Below, piece after piece: positions 23,305 through 30,492 of a DNA stretch of 37,067 nucleotides (within the stretch, counting starts at the first letter, position 1; every line of letters starts with the position of its first letter). Source of the DNA: Minisyncoccota bacterium (GTDB lineage: Bacteria > Patescibacteriota > Minisyncoccia > Minisyncoccales > GWA2-38-27); NCBI GenBank assembly GCA_028687715.1, contig JAQTZP010000007.1:1-37067 (forward strand), in the 5' to 3' direction. The position numbers and the translations under genes were made by a program. The notes under the pieces were generated by a model. It made no database searches. It was not told where the DNA came from and saw only the letters and a program-made list of their open reading frames with translations.

Positions 23305-24357
23305 TTAAGCTATTATTCCTCCCCCTAAAAGCTCATTGTCTTTATAAAAAACAATGGATTGGCCTGATGTTATCGCTCTTTGGGGTCTTTTAAAACTTAT
23401 CTTATACCTGTTCTTAAATTTAGAGCTAATTACTGCTTTTGTACTGTTATGCCTGTAGCGGATCTTAGCTTTTGCCTCAAAGGGCAGATTAGGCTCTGTG
23501 GATGAAATCCAATTAACATTTGCGGCAGTAAGCTCTTTTTTAAGCAAATCCTTTTCTTTATCGGAAACAATTAGAATATTGTTCTTAAAATCCTTAAAAA
23601 CAACATAATAAGGACCTCCTGAAAGCCCTATGCCTTTTCTTTGGCCGATAGTATAAAACCATAATCCTTTATGAAATGCCAATACCCTTTTATTCGTATC
23701 AATAATCTCTCCCTTTTTTTCTTTAAGATGCTTTCTCAAAAAATCATCTATCTCTTTATAGATAAAGCAAATCTCTTGGGATTCTGAGGCAGAATGAACT
23801 GGAAGCTTATTTCTCTTTGCAATCTCTCTTACTTGTTTTTTATTATAATCCCCTATAGGAAATAAAGTCTTTTTTAATTCTTTCTGAGTTAATTTCCATA
23901 AAAAATAACTCTGGTCCTTATTTTTGTCTTTGGCTCTGTATAACAGCGATTTTGAGCCTTTATTTCTGACTTTAACATAATGCCCTGTTGCGATATAATC
24001 AAATCCCATCTCCAATGCCTTTTTTAAGAATAATCCAAACTTTATCTCTTTATTGCAGATTATGCAGGGATTCGGAGTCCGATAATTCTTATACTCTTTC
24101 AAAAAATATTCTACAATCTTATCTTTAAATTCTTTTTCAAAATTAAAGACATAAAAAGGAATCCCAAGCTTTTTAGAGACAAGCCCGGCTCTTTTTTCTG
24201 ATTCTCTGCCCCTTTTTTTAGAACAAGGCTCTTTCCATAATCTCATAAAAACGCCGCTGACGTCAAAACCTTGTTCTTTTAAAAGATATGCTGATACAGA
24301 GCTGTCCACTCCTCCTGAAAGAGCTACAGCCACTTTTTTATTTCTTGGATTTCTCAT
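23305..24357 (-). CDS. mnmA: tRNA-specific 2-thiouridylase MnmA
   Basis: 350 residues. It makes 2-thiouridine at U34 of tRNA-Lys, -Glu and -Gln. The PP-loop SGGVDSS is at 14-20; the two catalytic cysteines are C98 (NPCIICN) and C197 (SQEICF), as in E. coli C102 and C199. GHYVKV and IGQRKGIGLSGGPYYV are further family blocks. IscS is the usual sulfur donor and is encoded upstream in the same direction. The ATG lies 10 nt after a terminator hairpin. Confidence 0.96.
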   Translation of the reverse strand: MRNPRNKKVAVALSGGVDSSVSAYLLKEQGFDVSGVFMRLWKEPCSKKRGRESEKRAGLVSKKLGIPFYVFNFEKEFKDKIVEYFLKEYKNYRTPNPCIICNKEIKFGLFLKKALEMGFDYIATGHYVKVRNKGSKSLLYRAKDKNKDQSYFLWKLTQKELKKTLFPIGDYNKKQVREIAKRNKLPVHSASESQEICFIYKEIDDFLRKHLKEKKGEIIDTNKRVLAFHKGLWFYTIGQRKGIGLSGGPYYVVFKDFKNNILIVSDKEKDLLKKELTAANVNWISSTEPNLPFEAKAKIRYRHNSTKAVISSKFKNRYKISFKRPQRAITSGQSIVFYKDNELLGGGIIA

Positions 24358-24359
24358 TT

Positions 24360-24396
24360 AAAATAACTAACTGCCCCAGACCTTTTGAGGCAGTTA
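24360..24396 (-). terminator. Intrinsic terminator between the SDR gene and mnmA
   Basis: TAACTGCC (24368-24375) pairs with GGCAGTTA (24389-24396); minus-strand T-rich GTTATTTT follows. It ends 10 nt before the mnmA ATG. Without a visible mnmA promoter after it, it could act as an attenuator. Confidence 0.75.
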
Positions 24397-24422
24397 AGCA
24401 AAACATGTAATTATCTCTAAAC

Positions 24423-25184
24423 CTATCCAGCCAGCCAGCCTCCGTCAACTGTTAAAGTCGCTCCGGTGATATAAGAAGACTCATCAGAGGAAAGAAACAA
24501 TACAGCACTTGAAACCTCTTCGGGCCTGCCGGCTCTTCTGAGAGGAATTCTCGCCAAAGTCCCTTCCATTGCTTTCGGGTCCTGCTTTATAGAATTAACC
24601 ATGGGGGTATCAATCATTCCCGGCGCAATGGCATTAACCCTTATATTATACGGCGCTAAATCAAGAGCCATTGCCTCGGTCATAGCAGTAATGCCTCCTT
24701 TTGTGGCGCAGTAATGGACAAGACCGTTAAAACCAATCCCAACCTGGCCCATTGCGATAGAAGCTATATTAACAATTGCGCCTGACTTCTGTTTTATCAT
24801 TTCTTTTGCTGCTCTTTGAGCGCATAGAAAATATCCTTTTAAATTAATATCTATCATCTTATCCCAGTCTTTTTCAGTTAACTCTAAAAAGGGAGCAAAC
24901 TGGACAATGCCTGCGTTGTTAACCAAAATATCAATCCTGTTAAACCTCTTTAACGTTTCCTTTATCATCTTGTCAATATTATCTTTTTTTAAAACATCGC
25001 ATTTTACGGCAATTGCCTCTTGTCCTTGTTTTTCTATCTCATCTACAACTTTCTGGCAGTCTTCTTTTGAAATATCGGAAACTACTACTTTTGCGCCTGC
25101 TTTTGCCAAAATCAAGGCATGAGTTCTTCCCATTCCCTGACGTCCCCCGGTAACAACAGCTACTTTATTTTTTAAATTAAACAT
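24423..25184 (-). CDS. Short-chain dehydrogenase/reductase
   Basis: 253 residues, classical SDR. Cofactor motif TGGRQGMG (12-19), NNAG (89-92), catalytic S142, Y158 and K162, and the C-terminal TGATLTVDGG. The acidic D37 after the second strand suggests NAD(H) rather than NADP(H). Closest general types are FabG-like or glucose/alcohol dehydrogenases; the substrate cannot be deduced. It follows iscU after 42 bp without a terminator and is followed by one, so it is probably the last gene of the isc transcript. Confidence 0.88.
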   Translation of the reverse strand: MFNLKNKVAVVTGGRQGMGRTHALILAKAGAKVVVSDISKEDCQKVVDEIEKQGQEAIAVKCDVLKKDNIDKMIKETLKRFNRIDILVNNAGIVQFAPFLELTEKDWDKMIDINLKGYFLCAQRAAKEMIKQKSGAIVNIASIAMGQVGIGFNGLVHYCATKGGITAMTEAMALDLAPYNIRVNAIAPGMIDTPMVNSIKQDPKAMEGTLARIPLRRAGRPEEVSSAVLFLSSDESSYITGATLTVDGGWLAG

Positions 25185-25226
25185 AATTTAAAATTCATTA
25201 TTTAATCGACCTTTTTTTATTTTATA

Positions 25227-25715
25227 TCATTTTATCCATTTTGCGTATCTTTTCTCTATCTCATCTCTGTTCTTTGATATCCTTTCATGCCTTTTTAAAA
25301 GCTCTTTTGGAATTTCTCTCTTATCCTTTGACAAATAATCATAAACAGCTTCAGAAAGGGCGTCTACAGCCAGCAAGGAGCAGTGGATCTTTATAGAAGG
25401 AAGACTGCCGAGCTTTTTAACAACATCTCTGTTATTGATTTTTAAGGCTGAATCTATGGTTTTCCCTTTTGCCAAGTCGGTAACCACGCTGCTTGTGCTT
25501 ATAGCGGCCGCGCACCCAAATGTCTCAAAACTTATATCTTTTATAACTTCCTGATTCTTTTTATTTTTTGCAATTTTAATATAAAGATGCATTACATCTC
25601 CGCAGTAGATATTCCCGACTTTGCCTATTCCATCTGGGTTTTTCATCTTCCCGTAATTATGAGGGTTCTTAAAATGTTCAATGACTTTTTTCGTATAAAG
25701 TCCGAATTTATCCAT
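25227..25715 (-). CDS. iscU: Iron-sulfur cluster scaffold protein IscU
   Basis: 162 residues. The three cluster-binding cysteines C38 (YCGD), C68 (FGCAAA) and C112 (HCSLL), D40 and H111 match the IscU/NifU-N scaffold. About 30 extra charged residues at the C-terminus (from around 130) are not part of the usual fold. It builds [2Fe-2S] clusters with sulfur from IscS, encoded 4 bp upstream. HscA/HscB and ferredoxin genes are absent from the window, suggesting a reduced system. Confidence 0.94.
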   Translation of the reverse strand: MDKFGLYTKKVIEHFKNPHNYGKMKNPDGIGKVGNIYCGDVMHLYIKIAKNKKNQEVIKDISFETFGCAAAISTSSVVTDLAKGKTIDSALKINNRDVVKKLGSLPSIKIHCSLLAVDALSEAVYDYLSKDKREIPKELLKRHERISKNRDEIEKRYAKWIK

Positions 25716-25719
25716 ATTT

Positions 25720-26889
25720 TTATTTATTCTTATAATAAAATGGTGATATTTTTCTAAGCTTCTTAACTACCTCAGGCAATACCTTTATTAAATAATCAAT
25801 ATCGCTGTCCTTAGTGTATCTTCCAAAGCTTATCCTTAAAGAACCGTGAGCCTGATGAGGCTTTAGTCCGATTGCCAAAAGAACAGGGCTTGGTTCAAGC
25901 TTTACCGAAGAACAGGCTGAACCAGTAGAAGCAGCTATTTTCTCCAAGTCAAGCTGAATTACTAAAGATTCTCCCTCTATAAAAGAGAACCAGAAGCTGG
26001 TAATATTTGGAAGCCTTTTAACCGGATGGCCGCTTAAATGAGCTTCTTCTATTTTTAAAACCTCTTTTACAACCTTGTCTTTTAATCTAGATATTCTCTC
26101 ATATTCCTTTTTCATATCTTTTTTAGAAAGCTCAACGGCCTTGGCAAATCCAACAACTGCCGCTGCGTTTACTGTTGAACTTCTCAAACCCGTTTCCTGG
26201 CCTCCTCCATGCAAAAGAGGCTCAATAATTACCCCCTCTTTTACAAATAAGCAGGCTGCTCCTTTTGGTCCGTATATTTTATGAGAGCTTGCTGTTAAAA
26301 GATCTATTTTCATTTCCTCAACATTAATCGGAATTTTGCCGAAACTCTGGGAGGCATCGCTGTGGAAATAAACTCCTTTTTTCCGGCATATCTCTCCGAT
26401 TTCTTTAACAGGCTCAATAGTGCCTATTTCATTTGAGGCATGGATTATTGAAACAAGAATTGTATCTTTTTCTATTGCTTTTAAAACATCTGAAGGGTTA
26501 ACAAGTCCAAATTTATCAACCTTTAACTTTGTAATCCTAAATCCTTGTTTCTTCAACCAATCAGCAGCTTCTATGATGCATGGATGCTCAATGCTAGAAA
26601 TTATTATATTCCTGCCTCTATCTTTATTTCTAAAAGCCACTCCCTTTAATGCTAAATTATTGCTTTCAGTTGCTGAACCAGTAAAGATTATTTCATTGGA
26701 TTTAGCCCCGATAAGCCCAGCAATAGCCTCCCGGCTCTTCTCCAAAGCTATCTTTGCCTCTTGGCCGAAACTATGAAGAGACATTGTATTGCCGTATTTT
26801 TCAGTTAAAAAAGGGGTCATTGCCTTTAAAACCCTTTTATCCAAAGGAGTGGTAGCTGCATAATCTAAATATATCTTTTTCATAGGCAT
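25720..26889 (-). CDS. iscS: Cysteine desulfurase IscS/NifS
   Basis: 389 residues. PLP-dependent enzyme giving alanine and protein persulfide. The PLP lysine is K204 (SSHKIYGPKG) and the active cysteine C326 (STGSACSS); LDYAATTP opens the protein, and HSDASQSFGK contributes cofactor contacts. It can supply IscU, MnmA and ThiI, all nearby. The start is ATG at 26889 (one base after the iscR stop) or ATG at 26883, which gives the more usual MKKIYLDYAATTP. Confidence 0.96.
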   Translation of the reverse strand: MPMKKIYLDYAATTPLDKRVLKAMTPFLTEKYGNTMSLHSFGQEAKIALEKSREAIAGLIGAKSNEIIFTGSATESNNLALKGVAFRNKDRGRNIIISSIEHPCIIEAADWLKKQGFRITKLKVDKFGLVNPSDVLKAIEKDTILVSIIHASNEIGTIEPVKEIGEICRKKGVYFHSDASQSFGKIPINVEEMKIDLLTASSHKIYGPKGAACLFVKEGVIIEPLLHGGGQETGLRSSTVNAAAVVGFAKAVELSKKDMKKEYERISRLKDKVVKEVLKIEEAHLSGHPVKRLPNITSFWFSFIEGESLVIQLDLEKIAASTGSACSSVKLEPSPVLLAIGLKPHQAHGSLRISFGRYTKDSDIDYLIKVLPEVVKKLRKISPFYYKNK

Positions 26890-26890
26890 A

Positions 26891-27277
26891 TTATTTAGTC
26901 AATTCGCTAAGATTAATAGAATCTAAAGCGTCTTTTAAAGATTGCTCTAATTTGTTCCAAACGCTTTTAGCTGAACATTTTCCCATACGGCCGCAGATTA
27001 AACAGTTAACAGGCTTAGTTTTTTCTAAAGCGCCTACAATATCTCCTGCAGTGATTTTCCTAGGAGAACAAGCTAAAAAATAACCTCCATTGGGACCTTT
27101 TTTAGCTTTTACCAAGTCTGATTTTTCAAGCTCTAAGATTATTTTCTCCAAGAAATCAAAAGGAATATCCTCTGATTTAGATATTTCTCTAAGGGGGAAA
27201 ACCTTATTTCTTTTGAAATTCTTTGCCAAATAGACCATTGCCCTGAGTCCGTATTGAGTCTTTTTTGATATTTGCAT
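26891..27277 (-). CDS. iscR: Rrf2-family transcription regulator, IscR-like
   Basis: 128 residues. The N-terminal winged helix (MQISKKTQYGLRAMVYLA through GPNGGYFLA) is typical of Rrf2 proteins. C92, C95 and C101 can bind an Fe-S cluster; the spacing CxxCx5C differs from the Cx5Cx5C of E. coli IscR. It heads the isc operon, and a match to the IscR type 1 operator overlaps its own start site, which implies feedback control of iscR-iscS-iscU. The match of protein and site makes an IscR role more likely than the generic Rrf2 call. Confidence 0.92.
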   Translation of the reverse strand: MQISKKTQYGLRAMVYLAKNFKRNKVFPLREISKSEDIPFDFLEKIILELEKSDLVKAKKGPNGGYFLACSPRKITAGDIVGALEKTKPVNCLICGRMGKCSAKSVWNKLEQSLKDALDSINLSELTK

Positions 27278-27287
27278 AAATAAAACA

Positions 27288-27300
27288 GACTATATTAGTC
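27288..27300. promoter_or_regulatory. IscR-type operator at the isc promoter
   Basis: Minus-strand GACTAATATAGTC is an inverted repeat that fits the core GACTRWWWYAGTC of the IscR type 1 site from E. coli. The flank ATAACC before it also agrees in most positions. It lies immediately downstream of the -10 box, over the transcription start, where bound protein would block initiation. Confidence 0.75.
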
Positions 27301-27301
27301 G

Positions 27302-27331
27302 GTTATATCAGAAACAAGGTATATTTGTCAA
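27302..27331 (-). promoter_or_regulatory. Promoter of the isc operon
   Basis: Minus-strand TTGACA (27326-27331, 6/6), 18-bp spacer and TATAAC (27302-27307, 5/6). Start near 27295, leader about 18 nt, no Shine-Dalgarno before iscR. Confidence 0.8.
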
Positions 27332-27362
27332 GAAGGGGTGTGGATAATTGGTTGAAATCTCA

Positions 27363-27392
27363 TTGACTTAGACCCCTTCAAGATGCTATTAT
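27363..27392 (+). promoter_or_regulatory. Promoter of the tRNA-Pro/tRNA-Gly unit
   Basis: TTGACT (27363-27368), 18-bp spacer and TATTAT (27387-27392). It is divergent from the isc promoter 31 bp away. A hairpin AAAAGAG/CTCTTTT (27398-27417) plus extra T lies between start site and tRNA and could act as a weak early terminator. Confidence 0.75.
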
Positions 27393-27425
27393 TTGATAAA
27401 AGAGCAGAAACTCTTTTTTTAAAAC

Positions 27426-27498
27426 CGGGGCATAGTGTAATGGCTAACATATGCGCTTTGGGAGCGTAGGATTCCCGGTTCGAGTCCGGGTGCCCCGA
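27426..27498 (+). tRNA. tRNA-Pro (anticodon TGG)
   Basis: Cloverleaf with acceptor CGGGGCA/TGCCCCG, D stem GTGT/ACAT and loop AATGGCTA with normal GG, anticodon stem TGCGC/GCGTA with loop TTTGGGA (anticodon TGG, G37), T stem CCCGG/CCGGG with standard TTCGAGT loop, discriminator A. CCA is not encoded. It shares acceptor, D stem and anticodon stem with the tRNA-Pro(GGG) at 19514 and can read CCA, CCG and by wobble other Pro codons. A CTCGG/CCGAG hairpin separates it from tRNA-Gly. Confidence 0.95.
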
Positions 27499-27539
27499 CA
27501 ATCCGCTCGGGTTCTATCAACTGAAACCGAGATCGGTTT

Positions 27540-27610
27540 GCGGGTGTAGCACAATGGCAGTGCACTTGCCTTCCAAGCAAGGTACGAGGGTTCGATTCCC
27601 TTCACCCGCT
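27540..27610 (+). tRNA. tRNA-Gly (anticodon TCC)
   Basis: Acceptor GCGGGTG/CACCCGC, D stem GCAC/GTGC with loop AATGGCA, anticodon stem CTTGC/GCAAG with loop CTTCCAA (anticodon TCC), T stem GAGGG/CCCTT with TTCGATT, discriminator T, which is usual for bacterial tRNA-Gly. CCA is not encoded. It reads GGA and GGG, not a recoded UGA. The next coding gene begins 12 bp after it. Confidence 0.95.
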
Positions 27611-27621
27611 AATTAATAAAT

Positions 27622-27984
27622 ATGACTAAAAAATTAAAAAGACTCTTAATCCCTGCCACAGCCTTAACGCTTCTTCTTTACGGTTCAGCCCTTTTAGCTT
27701 TAGGCGCTGTAATAGGCTATATAGCAACCAGCTTATTCTGCAAAAGATACATAAATACTGGAAAAATAGACCTCTTGATTTTTGATCTGGGAATCGGAGA
27801 CTGGAAGCTTCATCTTCATCACTGGCTTTACGGAAGCCTAATAATCATTACTGTTTATTTTTTAGGGCTTTTCTATAAAATACCAGTATTTTGGATAGGA
27901 GCATTAAACGGACTGATTTTCCATGATCTTTATACCGATGAAAAATGGGATGAGATAATTTTTAAAGAAGAAGACAGCGCTTAA
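27622..27984 (+). CDS. Small His-rich membrane protein of unknown function
   Basis: 120 residues; I do not recognise the family. A basic N-terminus is followed by a hydrophobic segment (about 9-39), a short polar stretch with IFDLGIGDWK, then the histidine cluster HLHHW (H64, H66, H67), a second hydrophobic segment (about 70-100), and HDLYTDEKWD (H101, D102, D106). The two His/Asp clusters flank the second helix and could bind a metal at the membrane surface, as in some membrane hydrolases; this is speculation. It begins 12 bp after tRNA-Gly and has no promoter or Shine-Dalgarno of its own, so it is probably cut from the tRNA transcript. A strong terminator follows at once. Confidence 0.8.
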   Translation: MTKKLKRLLIPATALTLLLYGSALLALGAVIGYIATSLFCKRYINTGKIDLLIFDLGIGDWKLHLHHWLYGSLIIITVYFLGLFYKIPVFWIGALNGLIFHDLYTDEKWDEIIFKEEDSA

Positions 27985-27985
27985 A

Positions 27986-28019
27986 AACTAAAAACCCGAA
28001 TATATTCGGGTTTTTAGTT
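27986..28019. terminator. Bidirectional terminator between the membrane protein gene and rny
   Basis: AACTAAAAACCCGAA and TTCGGGTTTTTAGTT form a perfect 15-bp stem with a TATA loop between two convergent genes. It can serve both, with T-rich stretches on either strand. Confidence 0.92.
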
Positions 28020-28027
28020 CTATTTAA

Positions 28028-29560
28028 CTATCTTGCGTATTCTATCACCCTGTTCTCTCTGATAACTATAACCTTTATCTCTCCTGGGTAATTAAGCTCT
28101 TCTTGAACTTTATTGGCAATTTCTCTTGCTATTTTTTTAGCTCCCAAATCATCTATTTCTTCAGGCCTTACAAAGACTCTCAGCTCTCTGCCCGCAGAAA
28201 TAGCATATGCTTTCTCAATTCCGTTAAAATCCAAGGCTATCTTCTCCAAATCTTCGAGTCTTTTAATATAATTCTCCAAGGTATCTTTTCTGGCTCCGGG
28301 CCTGGCTCCTGAAATTTGGTCTGCAGCCTGAACTATGATCGCTTCAAGACTCTCATAAGGATATTCTTCATGGTGGGATTTCATTGCTTCTATTACTTCT
28401 TTTTCAACCTTAAACTTCTCAAGTATTTTAATGCCTATCTCAACATGGGAGCCCTGGATTTGATGGTCAACCGCCTTTCCAATATCATGAAGAAGTCCTG
28501 CTTTCTGGGCAACCTTTACATTGGCCCCTAATTCTGAAGCTAAAGCAGCTGAAATATGAGAAACTTCTATAGAGTGAAGAAGAATATTCTGGCCGTAACT
28601 GGTTCTAAACCTTAACCTTCCTAAAAGCTGGATTATCTTAGGGTCAAGATCAATTATCCCGGTATCATAAGCCGCTCTTTCTCCTGCTTCTTTAATTTGG
28701 GAGACTATTTCAGATTCCGCCTTTTGAACCATTTCTTCAATTCTTGCAGGCTGGATTCTTCCGTCATGGATAAGCTTTTCCAAAGCATTTTTGGCAATCT
28801 GCCTCCTGACTGGGTCAAATCCAGAAATAACAACCGCTTCTGGCGTCTCATCAACTATTATTTCAACCCCTGTTAATTTTTCCAAAGCCCTTATATTCCT
28901 TCCCTCTTTACCTATAATTCTGCCTTTTATTTCATCTGAAGGAAGAGCTACAGTAGTAGTAACAAGCTCTTGAGCCTGAGAGAGCGCATATTTCTGAATT
29001 GCCAGGGCAAGAATCTCTTTCGCCTTTTTCTCGTACTTTTCCTGGCCTTCAAGCTCAAGCTTCATCATTCTTGACAAAATATCCTGCTTGTATTCCTTTT
29101 CAAGATTTTCCAAAAGCTCTTTCTTAGCCTCTTCTCTTGAAAGCTTAGCAACTCTTTCTAAGTTATTTACCGCTTCAACTCTTAAATTCTCTATATTCTC
29201 TTTTATCTCTCTTAGCTTCTCAACTTTCTCGTTAAAGTCTTTTTCTTTATTTTCCAATCCAGAAAATCTTTCCTCCAAACTATTTTCTCTTCTAAGAAGA
29301 ATCTTTTCGGCATTGAAAATCTCACGGCGCTGGCTCTCAACATCCCTTTTTGCGTCCCTTATGATTTGAGAGGCTTGTTCTTCTGCCTTAAGAACCATCT
29401 CTTCTGTACTTTTCCTTGTCTGGGCTATCTTTTTCTGAATTGTAAGTTCTATATTATCAGCAGCTTTTCTGGCAATTGACTGACGGGCAAAATAGCCTAA
29501 AACCGAACCTATAACTAAACTAATAATTCCCACTAAAAGTAGGACGAATTGTTGAATCAT
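28028..29560 (-). CDS. rny: Ribonuclease Y
   Basis: 510 residues, the usual size. One N-terminal membrane helix (about 4-24), a long coiled coil (about 30-190), a KH domain (around 200-265, GRIIGKEGRNIRALEKLTG), and an HD domain with LLHSIEVSHI and HDIGKAVDH. It is a membrane-bound endonuclease that starts mRNA decay, standing in for RNase E in many bacteria. It is monocistronic, with a promoter about 140 bp upstream and a leader of about 135 nt containing a hairpin at 29629-29663. Confidence 0.97.
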   Translation of the reverse strand: MIQQFVLLLVGIISLVIGSVLGYFARQSIARKAADNIELTIQKKIAQTRKSTEEMVLKAEEQASQIIRDAKRDVESQRREIFNAEKILLRRENSLEERFSGLENKEKDFNEKVEKLREIKENIENLRVEAVNNLERVAKLSREEAKKELLENLEKEYKQDILSRMMKLELEGQEKYEKKAKEILALAIQKYALSQAQELVTTTVALPSDEIKGRIIGKEGRNIRALEKLTGVEIIVDETPEAVVISGFDPVRRQIAKNALEKLIHDGRIQPARIEEMVQKAESEIVSQIKEAGERAAYDTGIIDLDPKIIQLLGRLRFRTSYGQNILLHSIEVSHISAALASELGANVKVAQKAGLLHDIGKAVDHQIQGSHVEIGIKILEKFKVEKEVIEAMKSHHEEYPYESLEAIIVQAADQISGARPGARKDTLENYIKRLEDLEKIALDFNGIEKAYAISAGRELRVFVRPEEIDDLGAKKIAREIANKVQEELNYPGEIKVIVIRENRVIEYAR

Positions 29561-29702
29561 ATAATTACAAGAATTTGGCTATTCAATCAATTCAACAAAG
29601 ATAAGTTATAAATGTGCTACATCATTAAACTTCATTAGAGTAAAATTATGTTCTAATAGAAGTGAATAAACCGAAATTCTAACTTAATATTTTCTAAAAT
29701 AA

Positions 29703-29731
29703 AGTATATCATAATTGTTTTGAAAAGTCTA
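29703..29731 (-). promoter_or_regulatory. Promoter of rny
   Basis: Minus-strand TAGACT (29726-29731), 17-bp spacer and TATACT (29703-29708) preceded by TG at the extended -10 position. It would start near 29696. The gap 29561-29887 is otherwise non-coding. Confidence 0.6.
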
Positions 29732-29740
29732 CATGAAACT

Positions 29741-29822
29741 AAATCAGCTTGGTTTGTAATGTCGACCAAGCTGATTTTAACATTTGCAATGCATTTAAAC
29801 GCACACACCGGCTAAAGCCGGT
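29741..29822. other. Two further hairpins in the 327-bp rny-clpP gap
   Basis: AAATCAGCTTGGT and ACCAAGCTGATTT (29741-29777) form a perfect 13-bp stem with an 11-nt loop containing GTCGA; ACCGGC-TAAA-GCCGGT (29807-29822) is a second, short GC-rich hairpin. Neither has a proper T run, so they are not obvious terminators. No open reading frame or tRNA is present. Confidence 0.55.
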
Positions 29823-29838
29823 TTATACATTTAATTAA

Positions 29839-29868
29839 AAAAACTATTAGCAACCGCCAATAGTTTTT
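29839..29868. terminator. Terminator of the nusA-hppA-tig-clpP operon
   Basis: AAAAACTATT and AATAGTTTTT pair perfectly around a 10-nt loop 19 bp after the clpP stop, with T runs on both strands. Intrinsic terminator for clpP. Confidence 0.9.
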
Positions 29869-29887
29869 TATTAATCAGTATTATACT

Positions 29888-30472
29888 TTATGGCTTATTT
29901 CTTATCACTTCATCAATAATGCCGTATTTTTTTGCCTCATCTGCCGACATATAGAAATCTCTGTCTGTATCTTTTTCTATCTTTTCAAGGGGCTGACCGG
30001 TATGATGAGCTATGATTTCATTTAACTTATTCTTAATCTTTATAATCTGCTTGGCAGTAATTTCAATCTCAACTGCCTGACCGGTAGCCCCTCCGGCAAC
30101 CTGATGGAGCATAATTTCAGCATTAGGCAGGGCAAATCTCTTGCCTTTTTCTCCTGCGCCCAAAAGCACAGCACCCATAGATCCTGCCAATCCAAAACAA
30201 ATTGTGGCAACCGGAGTCTTAACATACTGCATTGTATCGTAAATCGCGAGACCGGCTGTAACAGAACCTCCGGGAGTATTAATATACAGCTGAATATCTT
30301 TTTTAGAGTCTTCGCTTGCTAGAAAAAGCATCTGGGCAATAACTAAATTAGCCAAATTATCATCGATTTGGCCTGCTAAGAAAATAATTCTTTCTTTTAA
30401 AAGGCGTGAATAGATATCATAAGCCCTTTCTCCGTATCTTGTTTTTTCTAAAACAGTGGGGATAAGGTTCAT
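29888..30472 (-). CDS. clpP: ATP-dependent Clp protease proteolytic subunit ClpP
   Basis: 194 residues. The serine protease triad is S98 (GSMGA), H123 (MLHQ) and D172 (DRDF), and [10 protein letters not shown] gives the oxyanion strand. It forms the double-heptamer chamber that works with ClpX or ClpC, neither of which is in the window. The gene follows tig by 20 bp, the order known from many bacteria (tig-clpP-clpX), but here clpX is replaced by a terminator. Confidence 0.97.
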   Translation of the reverse strand: MNLIPTVLEKTRYGERAYDIYSRLLKERIIFLAGQIDDNLANLVIAQMLFLASEDSKKDIQLYINTPGGSVTAGLAIYDTMQYVKTPVATICFGLAGSMGAVLLGAGEKGKRFALPNAEIMLHQVAGGATGQAVEIEITAKQIIKIKNKLNEIIAHHTGQPLEKIEKDTDRDFYMSADEAKKYGIIDEVIRNKP

Positions 30473-30492
30473 AGATTTTTATTTAAAAATTA

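Noticed and set aside
27398-27420. Hairpin before tRNA-Pro(TGG) as a true terminator
   Set aside because: It lies between the only visible promoter and the tRNA genes, and its stem is mostly A-T; strong termination would silence the tRNAs.
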